Positions 1-9,105 of a stretch of DNA of 64,000 bases are shown in pieces. How positions within the stretch are numbered: the first letter of the stretch is position 1; each line of letters begins with the position of its first letter. The notes beneath the pieces are model-generated. The model saw only the letters and a program-made list of their open reading frames with translations. It was not told the origin of the DNA and did no database searches. The position numbers and the translations under genes are program-made. The DNA comes from Leptospira hartskeerlii. GTDB lineage: Bacteria; Spirochaetota; Leptospiria; Leptospirales; Leptospiraceae. The stretch lies in the NCBI RefSeq assembly GCF_002811475.1, contig NZ_NPDL01000001.1:1-64000 (forward strand), read 5' to 3'.

Positions 1-44
1 GTGTTTTCACACTGCCTTTTTAATTCGGATCGAAACCCTACAGA

Positions 45-614
45 TTATTGTTGCGGAGTTGCTTGAACAAACTTGAAGGTTACTCTACGGTTTTTAGGAT
101 CTTTTGCATCCAATCCGGAAACTGGAGAAGAAGAACCTAAACTCTTAGTAACGATACGATTTGCAGGAATTCCTTGTTTAACTAAGGATTGTTTAACCGC
201 TTTTGCACGAATTTCTCCGTAGAAAACGTTTCCTTTTTTATCGCCTTCTGCTTCTTCAGGTCCTACTTGGTCGGTGTGACCAGTGATCTCTAATGCCCAA
301 GAATCAGGAAGTTTAGAAATTCCATCTTTAAGAACGGAAATATTAACTTTTGCCCACTCGCTGAAATCTCCCGCGCTAACATCAGCTTTTTTGTAGCTGA
401 ATCCTGGGCGAGTGATCCCGTCTGGATAGCGGAAGTCTTTAATTTGATTATTGATAGCGTCTGCAGGAGAGTCTACGTTGACGTTACGTGATGCTGCGGA
501 ATTTTGTTCTCCAGGCTCAGGAGCCGCTTGGTCTTTGTTGTCTGCAGAAGAGCAAAGAGCTAAGGAAAAAACCGTTGCACCGATGAGCAGGATATTGAGA
601 ATTTTTTTTACCAT
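45..614 (-). CDS. loa22: Loa22 OmpA-like surface lipoprotein
   Basis: This 189-residue lipoprotein is recognised as Leptospira Loa22. The N-terminus is a lipoprotein signal (MVKK, hydrophobic core, LALC) with the lipidated Cys at residue 21. The linker is rich in Ala, Glu and Asn, and includes the stretch [19 protein letters not shown] typical of Loa22. The C-terminal half is an OmpA peptidoglycan-binding domain (ITGHTD near residue 110, NRRVTF near 175). The ATG start is preceded by AAGGAAGGA at good spacing. Loa22 is an outer-membrane protein whose disruption attenuates L. interrogans in published work. The gene is monocistronic here and divergent from the next gene. Confidence 0.95.
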   Translation of the reverse strand: MVKKILNILLIGATVFSLALCSSADNKDQAAPEPGEQNSAASRNVNVDSPADAINNQIKDFRYPDGITRPGFSYKKADVSAGDFSEWAKVNISVLKDGISKLPDSWALEITGHTDQVGPEEAEGDKKGNVFYGEIRAKAVKQSLVKQGIPANRIVTKSLGSSSPVSGLDAKDPKNRRVTFKFVQATPQQ

Positions 615-751
615 GTTGTATTCCTTCCTTGATTAGGGTAGGGGTTTATTTCGATGAATTTATCCAAAATATACCTATTCTCGCAAAATGGGAAATCTTT
701 TTTAGACCTCTGTGCGAAAGGGATGCTTATATATTTCTTAGGAGAACTATT

Positions 752-1690
752 ATGAATCTGGAACTTCATGCCGAAGTTAACGCCGACTCTGAGGGATCCA
801 GACTCGATCGTTTTTTAAAGGATTATCTGGGAGATGAGATCTCTAGAGCTTCCATTCAACATTGGATCGATTCAGGTTGGGTAAAAGATGGGTCTGGAAA
901 AATAATCCTGAAATCATCCTACAAGGTAGCTCCGGGAGAAAACTTCCATATATCAGTTCCTCCTAAACCTCCATTGAATTTAAGTCCAGTAAAAATGGAG
1001 CTAGAAGTTCTAAAAGAAACTCCGCAGTATCTGATCATTCGTAAACCTGCAGGCATCGCATCACATAGCGGTCCTGGAGATAGATCTGCTACTTTGGTTA
1101 ACGGACTTCTCTACAAATTTAAGGAGCTTTCGAGTATAGGAGGAGAATCAAGGCCGGGTATCGTTCATCGTTTGGATAAACCGACGGAAGGGATCATGAT
1201 CGTAGCTAAGAACGATCATGCACATGCAAAACTTTCAGAGTTGTTTAGAAGAAGGAACATTACTAAGAAATATCTTGCCTGGGTCCAAGGGACACTTCCG
1301 GAAGGAGAAGGCACGATAGACAAACCCATCGGAAGACATCCAATTGAAAGGCTGAAGATGACTGTGACTCCTAAAGGTAGGGCCTCAGTCACTCATTATA
1401 GGATCTTAAAAACTGCAGTTTCCAAGAACGGTAGAAAGTTCTCTTTGATCGAAGCTGACTTAGAAACAGGAAGGACCCATCAAATTCGGGTCCATTTTCA
1501 GAGCTTAAGATGTCCTGTTGTTGGGGACCTTCTTTATTCCAGAAACGCCGCACTCTTTGAGAACTATGGACTTTTACTTCTTTCGTATTGGTTGGAATTC
1601 AAGGATCCTTTCACAGGAGAAGAAGTACAGATCGTTCTGGAACCTCCCCAAAGATTCGAAAATTTCGAAAATAATCTGGAGAATTTTTAA
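752..1690 (+). CDS. RluA-family rRNA/tRNA pseudouridine synthase
   Basis: This is a 312-residue enzyme that would isomerise uridine to pseudouridine in structured RNA. An S4-like RNA-binding segment ([12 protein letters not shown] onward) occupies roughly residues 15-75. The catalytic domain follows with the family motif [12 protein letters not shown], in which the Asp is the nucleophile, and the later [11 protein letters not shown] block. The open frame extends upstream to 629, but I chose the ATG at 752 because AGGAGA lies just before it and homology begins there. Which U is modified (RluA, RluC or RluD specificity) cannot be told from the sequence alone. A hairpin terminator follows the stop. 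Confidence 0.9.
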   Translation: MNLELHAEVNADSEGSRLDRFLKDYLGDEISRASIQHWIDSGWVKDGSGKIILKSSYKVAPGENFHISVPPKPPLNLSPVKMELEVLKETPQYLIIRKPAGIASHSGPGDRSATLVNGLLYKFKELSSIGGESRPGIVHRLDKPTEGIMIVAKNDHAHAKLSELFRRRNITKKYLAWVQGTLPEGEGTIDKPIGRHPIERLKMTVTPKGRASVTHYRILKTAVSKNGRKFSLIEADLETGRTHQIRVHFQSLRCPVVGDLLYSRNAALFENYGLLLLSYWLEFKDPFTGEEVQIVLEPPQRFENFENNLENF

Positions 1691-1725
1691 TCCAAAGGCC
1701 TTTTGTGATAAAAGGTCTTTGGATT
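1689..1725. terminator. Hairpin terminator between convergent genes
   Basis: A 16-bp inverted repeat (AATCCAAAGGCCTTTT, short loop, AAAAGGTCTTTGGATT) has only one G-T wobble. It overlaps the stop codon of the pseudouridine synthase and faces the convergent gene ending at 1736, so it can serve both strands. Confidence 0.75.
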
Positions 1726-1735
1726 AAAAGATAGT

Positions 1736-2299
1736 TTATTGGAAAGAAACGGAAATTTTTCCATCGGCAACATAGCCGGCTTTTCGTAACTCTTGAAGAT
1801 ATGCGACTTCGTTTTTTAGATCGATGGTTATATCCAATTTTCCGGTCCCTTTTTCAGTTGCGGCTTGGAATCTAAACTCGTATTCACCCGGATCTAATTT
1901 AGCTTTCAGTCCGCTATAATCGAAGTCTTCATTAAAATATAAAATGATCTCTTTACGTGCAGCAGATAGCTCCGGTCTAAAAACTCCTGCTTGTTTTGCA
2001 TTAGACCAAGAAGAGTATTTTCCTTCAGGATTCGAAGTTTGTTTTGCATATAGAACGACCCTGAATTTTTTACCGTTCGCTTCTTGAGGACCTACAGGAT
2101 CTGCCAAACAAAGTAGGGCCCACATTTCTCCTGAAAAATTCCATTTGGAGACCTCTGCAGGTAAAGCAGAGTCCCTTGAAATTTCTTTATCAAAAAAATA
2201 AACCGTTCCTTTTTTCTTTCCTTCACAAAGATCCTTTGCCCAAGTTCCGGACGCCGCAAATAGAAGCGCTAAAACGGCTGCAATTCGAAAGAGTTTCAT
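1736..2299 (-). CDS. Secreted hypothetical protein
   Basis: This 187-residue protein has a clear Sec signal peptide (MKLFRIAAVLALLFAASGTWA, cleavage near AKD). The mature part looks all-beta. It contains WALLCLADPVGPQEANGKKFRVVLYAKQ in the middle and EYEFRFQAATEKGTGKLDITIDL later, then a helical stretch KNEVAYLQELRKAGYV. There is one Cys in the mature N-terminus and one in the core. I do not recognise the family. It is probably periplasmic or exported. The ATG start has a plausible Shine-Dalgarno (AGGAGC). It shares the intergenic space upstream with the divergent DUF1232 gene. Confidence 0.7.
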   Translation of the reverse strand: MKLFRIAAVLALLFAASGTWAKDLCEGKKKGTVYFFDKEISRDSALPAEVSKWNFSGEMWALLCLADPVGPQEANGKKFRVVLYAKQTSNPEGKYSSWSNAKQAGVFRPELSAARKEIILYFNEDFDYSGLKAKLDPGEYEFRFQAATEKGTGKLDITIDLKNEVAYLQELRKAGYVADGKISVSFQ

Positions 2300-2391
2300 T
2301 CAAAGCTCCTGATTTAATTTACTAAGTCTAACGGTGGGACGAAATTTTAGATTAAATGCTACTTTTTTCAATATAAAATTGAGGAAATTTT

Positions 2392-2784
2392 TTGCGGGAT
2401 AGTCCTAAGTTATATATTGGATACTTATACTTACTGAAGTTTATGGAAGAAGATAAGATAGAGAAGATCAAACAAGGTTTTTGGCCTAAAGTGAAGAAGG
2501 TCGCAGGAAAGGTTCCTTTTCTTGCGGATGCGATCGCTTTGTATTATGCGATGTTGGATCCTTCTACTCCCCTGAAAGCAAAACTTACGATTGCGGGCGC
2601 ACTTGCTTATTTTCTTACACCTTTTGATGCAATCCCGGATATTTTATTTGGAGCAGGTTATATAGACGATGCGGGTGTAGTCGCTGCGGTTTTAGCGGCC
2701 GCCTCCATGTATGTAAAAGACGAACATAAGAAGAAGGCAGCGGATTTTTTAGATTCCAATCCTGAGGGTAACCTGGAGAATTGA
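2392..2784 (+). CDS. DUF1232 (YkvA-like) membrane protein
   Basis: A small protein of about 113-130 residues. The core LTIAGALAYFLTPFDAIPD followed by GYIDDAGVVAAVLAAA is the DUF1232 signature: two short hydrophobic helices around a conserved DxIPD and DD. The function of the family is unknown. Two starts are possible. The TTG at 2392 has GAGGAAA 5-7 nt upstream. The ATG at 2443 gives a protein beginning MEEDKIEK but has a poor ribosome site. I give the TTG because of the ribosome site, though the family core fits either. The inositol-phosphatase gene starts 12 nt downstream and is probably co-transcribed. Confidence 0.8.
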   Translation: MRDSPKLYIGYLYLLKFMEEDKIEKIKQGFWPKVKKVAGKVPFLADAIALYYAMLDPSTPLKAKLTIAGALAYFLTPFDAIPDILFGAGYIDDAGVVAAVLAAASMYVKDEHKKKAADFLDSNPEGNLEN

Positions 2785-2796
2785 AAAACATCTCCA

Positions 2797-3612
2797 ATGA
2801 GCTATCAAAACGAAATCAAGATCAGATACCAACATTTCCTCAACTTCGTCCCAACTATCTCGGAGTTCCTGACAAAAACTCACGAAAGAGAAGATCTACA
2901 AATTTCTTTTAAAGGAAATATAGAATCGGACTTAATTACGATCGCAGACAAAGGTTCGGAAGAACTGATTGTTTCCGAGATTAGAAAGGCATTCCCTAAC
3001 GATCATATCTTAGGGGAAGAAGGAAGCAACTATGAAGGAAATTCTCAGTTCAAATGGATTATCGATCCTTTGGATGGAACTGTAAATTATTCTCATCGCA
3101 TTCCTCTCTATTGCTGCTGTATCGGATTAGAAGATATAGAAAATAGATCTGCAGTGATGGGTATCGTTCCAATGCCTGCATTAGGGCACGTATATCATGC
3201 AATGTTGGGAGAAGGTGCCTTCAAAGATAAGGCTCCAATCAAAGTCACTCAAACAAAAGAGATCAAAAAAGCGCTCTTATGCACCGGTTTTCCTTATGAT
3301 AGAGAAGAGAGAATTGAACAACTCATGTTCAATCTGAAAAAATTTATCTTAAGATCCAGAGGGGTTAGAAGAACCGGATCCGCAGGTTTAGATATTTGCT
3401 GGGTAGCCGAAGGTAAGTTCGATGCATTCTGGGAAGAAGATCTGAAACCTTGGGATATGACTGCTGCGGCAGCTATTCTTCAGGAAGCCGGCGGAAAGTT
3501 GAGTACTTATGCGAATAATACGTTTCATCCGTATGTGACTAGCTTGATTGCGTCTAACGGAGTATTGCACGAAAAAATGGTCGAGACATTACAGGAATAT
3601 TTAGATATATGA
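2797..3612 (+). CDS. Inositol-monophosphatase-family phosphatase
   Basis: A 271-residue metal-dependent phosphatase of the inositol monophosphatase/SuhB superfamily. The metal-binding motifs are present: GEEGS at about 73-77, IIDPLDGTVNYSH at 88-100 (Asp90 and Asp93), and the C-terminal LKPWDMTAAAAIL near 217-229. Substrates in this family include inositol-1-phosphate, 3'-phosphoadenosine-5'-phosphate and fructose-1,6-bisphosphate, and the sequence does not decide between them. The length is typical. The ATG has only a distant GGAG upstream, so translation may be coupled to the preceding gene. Confidence 0.88.
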   Translation: MSYQNEIKIRYQHFLNFVPTISEFLTKTHEREDLQISFKGNIESDLITIADKGSEELIVSEIRKAFPNDHILGEEGSNYEGNSQFKWIIDPLDGTVNYSHRIPLYCCCIGLEDIENRSAVMGIVPMPALGHVYHAMLGEGAFKDKAPIKVTQTKEIKKALLCTGFPYDREERIEQLMFNLKKFILRSRGVRRTGSAGLDICWVAEGKFDAFWEEDLKPWDMTAAAAILQEAGGKLSTYANNTFHPYVTSLIASNGVLHEKMVETLQEYLDI

Positions 3613-3629
3613 GTTGGGTATTAACAGGA

Positions 3630-4925
3630 CTATTCTGAGTATCTTCTTCTGATACATCTCTCTACTATATGGGCGATCTTTTTTTCCACGATGTCCGGAT
3701 TGAAGTTCGCCTGAACATATTTTTTACCATTAAGCCCCATTTCTTCCCTTTCTCTACTATGATTTACTAAATAATCCGCGACTGCGCAAAAGCTATCTAG
3801 ATCGGAGTAATATAAACCGCCATTACTTCTCAAGCAATGTCCTCTTAGAACGTCTGATCTTCCGTTTACTAACACTGCTTTTTTGCGGATCCAAGCTTCC
3901 ATAATAATAATGGAAAAACTTTCCATAGGGGAAGGATTGATTAGTATATCCGAAGAACGGATGACCTCATCCTTTGCTTCTTCACTTACGAAACCTAAAG
4001 GAGATACATGAGGAAATTTTGATATTCTTTGTAGAAGTTTGGAATCTCCTCTTCCTGCTAGAAGTAATTTGTCATTCCGGCCGCTTCTTTTCTGCCACTC
4101 GGAAAAGTATTGGGCCATTTCCAACACACCTTTTCCTTCGTCTATCCTTCCCACGTACAGGAACTGAAATGAATCCTGCGGGTTTTTTCTTTCGGAAATT
4201 TTTTTCTCAGTTTCTTCCGGGATCGCTAAATGCATTCCGATTACGTTTCCAAGACTTGGTTCGTATCCGTACAATTTATGAAAGAGTGCTTTTTCTTCCG
4301 GAGTATTGAAACAATAGGCTGAGTCGTCTTTGAAAAGATTAGAATATACGGATAATTTTGCAGGAGGTTCATCGTGTAATGTTGGAATTACGACAGACTT
4401 TTTTGCGACTAATGGAAGCCCGTAAACCATAGGATAATACAAATAAGAAACGAATACAAATACGTCGTAGTCTCTTTCGTTTGTCTCTATGTATTGGATA
4501 AGGTCAGGGCAATATGGACCTTGCATATCTACCCAGATCCTTTCCTTTTCTTCTTGGGATCCGATACTTTTTCCGGATTCGGAGTTTCTAAACAGTTTAT
4601 CTGAAAATTTATTAAACTTGGAGATATTCCTTTCTTTATCTACAGAGAATCTTAAAACTCTGATCCGATTTCCCGGCTCGGGTTCTATCCATTCTCTACT
4701 TACCTTCTTCTCCAAATCTTTTCCAAGAAGTACAGGCTCTAGATCTTTTATCGGAACCTGGTTTTTCCATGTGATATAATCCAAGGAGCGGCTTGCGAGA
4801 ACTGTCACTTCATAAAATTTGGATAATATTAGAGTATATTGATAGATAAGTTTTTCGGAACCACCTGAAATATGATCCGAAAAAATAGGAGTAACGACTG
4901 CTAATCTTCTACGAGAGTCTAGCAA
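3630..4925 (-). CDS. GT4-type glycosyltransferase 1
   Basis: This 431-residue GT-B glycosyltransferase of the GT4 type would transfer a sugar from an activated nucleotide donor to a growing surface glycan at the inner membrane's cytoplasmic face. The N-terminal acceptor domain opens with VVTPIFSDHISGGSEKL. The C-terminal donor domain has FLYVGRIDEGKG near residue 255 and the DILINPSPMESFSIIIMEAW segment, which carries the E-x7-E pair. The start is a TTG at 4925 with GAGG upstream, overlapping the end of the preceding gene by 17 bp. It is the last gene of a four-gene minus-strand operon. Donor and acceptor cannot be predicted. Confidence 0.88.
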   Translation of the reverse strand: MLDSRRRLAVVTPIFSDHISGGSEKLIYQYTLILSKFYEVTVLASRSLDYITWKNQVPIKDLEPVLLGKDLEKKVSREWIEPEPGNRIRVLRFSVDKERNISKFNKFSDKLFRNSESGKSIGSQEEKERIWVDMQGPYCPDLIQYIETNERDYDVFVFVSYLYYPMVYGLPLVAKKSVVIPTLHDEPPAKLSVYSNLFKDDSAYCFNTPEEKALFHKLYGYEPSLGNVIGMHLAIPEETEKKISERKNPQDSFQFLYVGRIDEGKGVLEMAQYFSEWQKRSGRNDKLLLAGRGDSKLLQRISKFPHVSPLGFVSEEAKDEVIRSSDILINPSPMESFSIIIMEAWIRKKAVLVNGRSDVLRGHCLRSNGGLYYSDLDSFCAVADYLVNHSREREEMGLNGKKYVQANFNPDIVEKKIAHIVERCIRRRYSE

Positions 4926-5982
4926 GGACAGGCCTCAATACTGTTTCAGCGTTGATCTGAGAGAAGGAAGATAAGCGTCTTTGTTGGGTCTCAAGGATTA
5001 AATCTTTCCAGTTTCGATCCGTCACCATTTTGTGGGCAAGTTCCACGATTATATCCATTCTCTTTTCTTTGAATAAGATCCCTGCACCGGAAAGAGTTTC
5101 TCCTACTGCGCCACCGTCGAATGCAAGGATTGGAATATTATGCACCATTGCTTCCAATAATGGAACACAAAATCCTTCGTGCTCGCTCATAGAAAGGAAA
5201 AGATCACAGTTTAGATACATTGATTTTAATTCTTCATCGGATAAAAAATCAGTGATGATCACATTCTTTCTCAATTTATAAAAATCGAGCATACGTTCTA
5301 GTTCTTCTCTGTATAGATACAATTCTTTGGAGCTGAATCCTACCATAAAAAGTTGGAACTCAGGACCGTAAGCTTTTAGATAATGGAATGCGAATCGGAT
5401 CAGGTCATCCTGTTTTTTATTCGGAGCAATTCTTCCTACAAATAAGAAGCGAGGAATATTGGGTCGATTCTTAGGAAAATTTTCCTTAAGAGTTTGTCTT
5501 CCTTGAGGAAGTTGATAAGTGATTGGAAGAACGTCGACATTTTCGAAACCTAGATCCAAAAGTTCCGATTTATTATATTCTGATACCGCGAAAACCTTAT
5601 CGAATTTGTTTCTTAAAGATTCTAACTCTTCTCTTCCTTTGCGGAGAAGGTAAGTAAGTTTCAGATCGTATTTTTCGAAAAAATGGCCCGGTGTTACATT
5701 GTGATATATTAGAATTTTGGAATTCTTTGGTTTTAGTATACTTTCCAGCACGTCCGAATGGATCGAGTGATGATATACTAGTATATCTTTACTATTGGAA
5801 GAATATGCCTTGTACTTTTTTACGAAGGAATCCGTTCCGGGACCGGTATTCTCCGCATAAATTTCGGAAGAATATCCTATTTTCTTGAAAACAGATTTTA
5901 AGGAATTCATTTCGTTAGAAATTGCATCTCCCAAATTAAAGCCGGCGGCAAATTGATGAACTCCTCGTCTTTTGAAGATCAT
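4909..5982 (-). CDS. GT4-type glycosyltransferase 2
   Basis: A 357-residue GT4-type glycosyltransferase. The N-terminus contains VHQFAAGFNLGDAISNEM, the usual first loop. The donor domain starts at RFLFVGRIAPNKKQDDL (about residue 190) and holds the diagnostic SMSEHEGFCVPLLEAM near 272 followed by AFDGGAVGETL. It shares the SMSEHEGF block and overall layout with glycosyltransferase 3 immediately upstream, suggesting a tandem duplication followed by divergence. The ATG overlaps the TGA of gene 3 (ATGA), so translation is coupled. It is likely part of O-antigen or other surface polysaccharide assembly. Confidence 0.88.
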   Translation of the reverse strand: MIFKRRGVHQFAAGFNLGDAISNEMNSLKSVFKKIGYSSEIYAENTGPGTDSFVKKYKAYSSNSKDILVYHHSIHSDVLESILKPKNSKILIYHNVTPGHFFEKYDLKLTYLLRKGREELESLRNKFDKVFAVSEYNKSELLDLGFENVDVLPITYQLPQGRQTLKENFPKNRPNIPRFLFVGRIAPNKKQDDLIRFAFHYLKAYGPEFQLFMVGFSSKELYLYREELERMLDFYKLRKNVIITDFLSDEELKSMYLNCDLFLSMSEHEGFCVPLLEAMVHNIPILAFDGGAVGETLSGAGILFKEKRMDIIVELAHKMVTDRNWKDLILETQQRRLSSFSQINAETVLRPVLARLS

Positions 5983-7079
5983 GAGGCCGCCGCTTCTTTA
6001 AATGTGAATATCTGTTTTAAAACTCTTCCGTAAGGCATGGAATCGTAATCCATACAAACTTCTCTCCTTTTGGAAGAAGCATGAGGACCATCTACAGGAC
6101 GAGGAGAAGATTGTGATTCTAATATAAAATGGATCCATTCCGCTAATTTTTCTAGACTGCTTAGATCTTTTTTTCGGAAGAGATATCCTGCGTCTTTTAA
6201 TGTTTCCGGAACAGCGGTGCAGGCATATGCAAAAACTGGAATATCGTAACTCAATGCTTCCACAAGAGGGATCCCGAAACCTTCATGTTCGCTCATGCTG
6301 ATATAAGCGTCCATATCTTCCCAAAATCTTGGAAGCTCGGAGTCTTGGACCCCCATTCTGAATTGAACGTTTCCTCCGATGCCGAGTTCTCTTGCCATCT
6401 GTTTTAGGTTGGTAAAATAATCTTCGAAAATACTAGGAACATTTCCTATGAGTAAGATCCTATATTTGGGTTCTATTCTTTTCAGAAAATAAGAGAGAAA
6501 AAGAATATCTTCTATCTTTTTGCTTGGGACCAATCTTCCCACATAACCAAGAGTGTAGCCGTTTTTGCGATTTCGTTTTTCTCCCTTCCATCCGTATTTT
6601 CTTACGATTGGAAGAACGCTTGAGTTTACTATATTCAGATCTTCCAGATTGGAAGCGCTATATCTGGAACTAGGAATAAAACGTTCTGTATACCTTTTTA
6701 GTTTATGTAATTCTAATATGGATTTTTTATAATCCATTTCGAAACTTCTAAATATATCCTGAGAAACAAATGGCTTAAAAAACTTAGGAGGAGTGATATT
6801 CTGATAACGAACGAATTTTTTACCTGGAAAAGAAAGGAACGAATCTATAGGATAACCGGATCCACCATATTCTAAAATATGCATTGAATTAGAAGATAGA
6901 TTATTTTCGCTACGGAGTTCTTCCGTTTGTAAGGTTTTGATAGAGCCATCGCTCAGATCGGTTTGACAGACGATCTCTGTTTTGATCCCGGAAGAATTTA
7001 AAACTTCTCTTAAACCTTTGATATCGTTGCCGATCCCGTCCTTATCCCTAAATTCGGAAATATGGAGATAGGCGTTCAT
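5979..7079 (-). CDS. GT4-type glycosyltransferase 3
   Basis: A 366-residue GT4-type glycosyltransferase. The N-terminal half carries DGIGNDIKGLREVL, and the donor domain begins with GYVGRLVPSKKIEDIL near residue 178. The SMSEHEGFGIPLVEAL block near 285 is followed by CTAVPETLKDAGYLF. It is the closest neighbour and apparent paralogue of glycosyltransferase 2. It overlaps the methyltransferase-like gene upstream by 4 bp (ATGA), consistent with one tightly coupled mRNA covering 8080 down to 3630. Confidence 0.88.
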   Translation of the reverse strand: MNAYLHISEFRDKDGIGNDIKGLREVLNSSGIKTEIVCQTDLSDGSIKTLQTEELRSENNLSSNSMHILEYGGSGYPIDSFLSFPGKKFVRYQNITPPKFFKPFVSQDIFRSFEMDYKKSILELHKLKRYTERFIPSSRYSASNLEDLNIVNSSVLPIVRKYGWKGEKRNRKNGYTLGYVGRLVPSKKIEDILFLSYFLKRIEPKYRILLIGNVPSIFEDYFTNLKQMARELGIGGNVQFRMGVQDSELPRFWEDMDAYISMSEHEGFGIPLVEALSYDIPVFAYACTAVPETLKDAGYLFRKKDLSSLEKLAEWIHFILESQSSPRPVDGPHASSKRREVCMDYDSMPYGRVLKQIFTFKEAAAS

Positions 7080-8080
7080 TTTCTGAAACTAAACACCGAG
7101 AAGCCGTCTCCGGCCTTGGTATCCACTATATTCTTAAAACCTAATTTTTGTAAGAACTCTCTGAATGCAGACTCACTTATCTGAGTCAAAAGGATCGGTT
7201 GAAACGGGGAGACCATTCTGTTAGAATAGTTGGAATATCTGAAGATGAATTCTGTCCCACTGGAAGTTTTAGAAGCCAAGGATTTGAAAAGTTTTTCTAA
7301 AACCCAATTCGGCAAAAGACATAGATTTGTATTAGAAATAATTTTAGAAGGGAGAGGAGACTCTGGGAGAACTTCTTCAAAGGATAGAAGAGACACTGAA
7401 TTTGTGATATGTTCTTTGATGTAAGAATATTGGGACTTATTCCAAGTGACTGCTTTGAATTCTATCTGTGCTTTCAAAAGTTGTTTGAGGAATTTTCCCC
7501 ATTCAGGATTGATCGCGAGAACTGAATCTCCAGGATTCAGTCTGGAAAGAATAAGAGTTTCACTTTCCTCTAAGGTTTCTTCTTCATAAAGAAACTCATT
7601 GGACCAAACGAATTCAGGATTGATCTCTTTTTTGAGAGTATAATTTAGTTCTACAAACTCGTTATAGAATTTCTCGAATTTACGTTTTAATTTTTCATGA
7701 TCTCCTCTTAAGAGGATCAATTCATTTAAAACACTGTAGAATGCACGAGTTCTGTTTTCAGAAAGTTTTTTATCTAGAAAAGCATATAGCTCGATCAGCT
7801 TGATAAACAACCAACGGATCGGGCCGCGGATGTACTTAAATTTCGGATTGGTAAACTTAGGAGGGGATATCCCTTTTTCAAATAAGTGCGCTGTTTCTGC
7901 TGCGTCGAATTCTCTGTATCCTTCAGGGGATTGGGGAGAAAATTTCCAACGAGAAAGGCGTTCCAATTCTTCCTTGGAAACGGGTCTTCTCGCAAGCCTG
8001 GATTCTATTTCTTCCATGAGCTCGCGGACATTGACCGAGCTGTCCTTGATTTCTATAATATCTGAAGATCTTTCTTCCAT
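7076..8080 (-). CDS. Methyltransferase-like protein of the glycan operon
   Basis: A 334-residue protein, first gene of the glycosyltransferase operon. The N-terminal 165 residues are charged and helical. A long stretch around residues 105-160 (LNELILLRGDHEKLKRKF) looks like a coiled coil of the kind found in glycan-associated methyltransferases and chain-length regulators. The C-terminal half resembles a Rossmann-type class I methyltransferase (LILSRLNPGDSVLAINPEWG, then NLCLLPNWVLEKLFKSL and a GFKNI block). A glycine-rich SAM loop is weak, so activity is uncertain. The ATG has no clear Shine-Dalgarno. The function is inferred from shape and context only. Confidence 0.6.
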   Translation of the reverse strand: MEERSSDIIEIKDSSVNVRELMEEIESRLARRPVSKEELERLSRWKFSPQSPEGYREFDAAETAHLFEKGISPPKFTNPKFKYIRGPIRWLFIKLIELYAFLDKKLSENRTRAFYSVLNELILLRGDHEKLKRKFEKFYNEFVELNYTLKKEINPEFVWSNEFLYEEETLEESETLILSRLNPGDSVLAINPEWGKFLKQLLKAQIEFKAVTWNKSQYSYIKEHITNSVSLLSFEEVLPESPLPSKIISNTNLCLLPNWVLEKLFKSLASKTSSGTEFIFRYSNYSNRMVSPFQPILLTQISESAFREFLQKLGFKNIVDTKAGDGFSVFSFRK

Positions 8081-8098
8081 GGGCGCCCGGATTTTATT

Positions 8099-8131
8099 CG
8101 ATTGTTTTTTTCTTATTCAACAAAACAATCG
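8099..8131. repeat. 10-bp inverted repeat between divergent glycan operons
   Basis: The arms are CGATTGTTTT at 8099-8108 and AAAACAATCG at 8122-8131, separated by 13 nt. They lie in the 80-bp gap between the glycosyltransferase operon and the reductase gene. It could be a shared operator for a regulator that controls both directions. No regulator is identified. Confidence 0.4.
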
Positions 8132-8160
8132 TATTTTTACTTCGATTTACCTTAACAAAC

Positions 8161-9105
8161 ATGAAATACTTGGTCACAGGAGCGGAAGGTTTTGTAGGAT
8201 CTTATCTGGTCCGAGAACTTACACAAAAATCCGGGTCCGAACTCTTGGGTCTGGGAATGAATCCCAAAAACACAGAGTTTCCTTTTCCTTATAAGGTTTG
8301 TGATATTCGAGATATCCAATCACTCCAACAAGTATTCGAGTCCTATTCACCAGATGTATTGTTCCATTTAGCAGGACAAACATTCGTTCCAAGATCAATC
8401 GAAAATCCGGAAGAAACTTTGCTCATTAATGTGGCCGGCACATTGAATATTTTAGAATGTTTTAAACGTTCCGGCAAGAAAGTAAAACTAGTATATGTAT
8501 CTTCTTCAGAGGTATATGGAAATATAAAAGAAGAACAACTTCCAGTTTCAGAGAACCTTCTTCCTAGTCCTGTGAATCCGTATGCTTCTTCTAAGCTTGC
8601 AGCAGAAACTTATTGCCTACAATATTCTCGCTCTTATCAAAATATTGAAACTGTGGTCGCAAGACCTTTCAATCATATAGGCATCGGGCAAAATCCGAAC
8701 TTTGTGGTCCCGAATTTCTGCAAGCAGGTTTTGGAAAATATTTCCAAAAACGTTTCTTCAGAAATTTTAGTAGGAGATTTGACTCCTACTCGTGACTTCT
8801 TGCATGTAACCGATGTGGTTAAAGCTTATCTTCTTTTAGCAGATAAAGGAATGAGTGGAGAAGTTTATAATATATGTTCCGGTGCTGAGACTTCGATCTC
8901 TCAAGTTTTGCAATGGGTTCTGGAATTTGCGGATTCTAAGTTAGTCTCCAAACAAGATCCTACAAGATTGAGACCAGCGGAAATGAAAAGATCTTTGGGA
9001 AATAATTCTAAATTAAAATCTTTAGGATGGACTCCTGGCACTTCAGTAAAGGAAGCCGTTCGAGAAATTTTCGAACATATTCGAAAAACAGAATATTCTT
9101 CTTAG
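8161..9105 (+). CDS. rmd: GDP-6-deoxy-D-mannose reductase-like SDR
   Basis: A 314-residue extended short-chain dehydrogenase/reductase. The NAD(P) loop is GAEGFVGSYL at residues 7-16, and the catalytic pair lies in NPYASSKLAAE (YxxxK). Downstream blocks RPFNHIGIGQNPNFVVPNF and DPTRLRPAEM are characteristic of Rmd enzymes, which reduce GDP-4-keto-6-deoxymannose to GDP-D-rhamnose. A role in supplying a 6-deoxy-hexose to the divergent glycosyltransferases is inferred from context. No GDP-mannose 4,6-dehydratase is visible in the window, so that step must be encoded elsewhere. Its stop codon overlaps the convergent neighbour's stop. Confidence 0.82.
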   Translation: MKYLVTGAEGFVGSYLVRELTQKSGSELLGLGMNPKNTEFPFPYKVCDIRDIQSLQQVFESYSPDVLFHLAGQTFVPRSIENPEETLLINVAGTLNILECFKRSGKKVKLVYVSSSEVYGNIKEEQLPVSENLLPSPVNPYASSKLAAETYCLQYSRSYQNIETVVARPFNHIGIGQNPNFVVPNFCKQVLENISKNVSSEILVGDLTPTRDFLHVTDVVKAYLLLADKGMSGEVYNICSGAETSISQVLQWVLEFADSKLVSKQDPTRLRPAEMKRSLGNNSKLKSLGWTPGTSVKEAVREIFEHIRKTEYSS

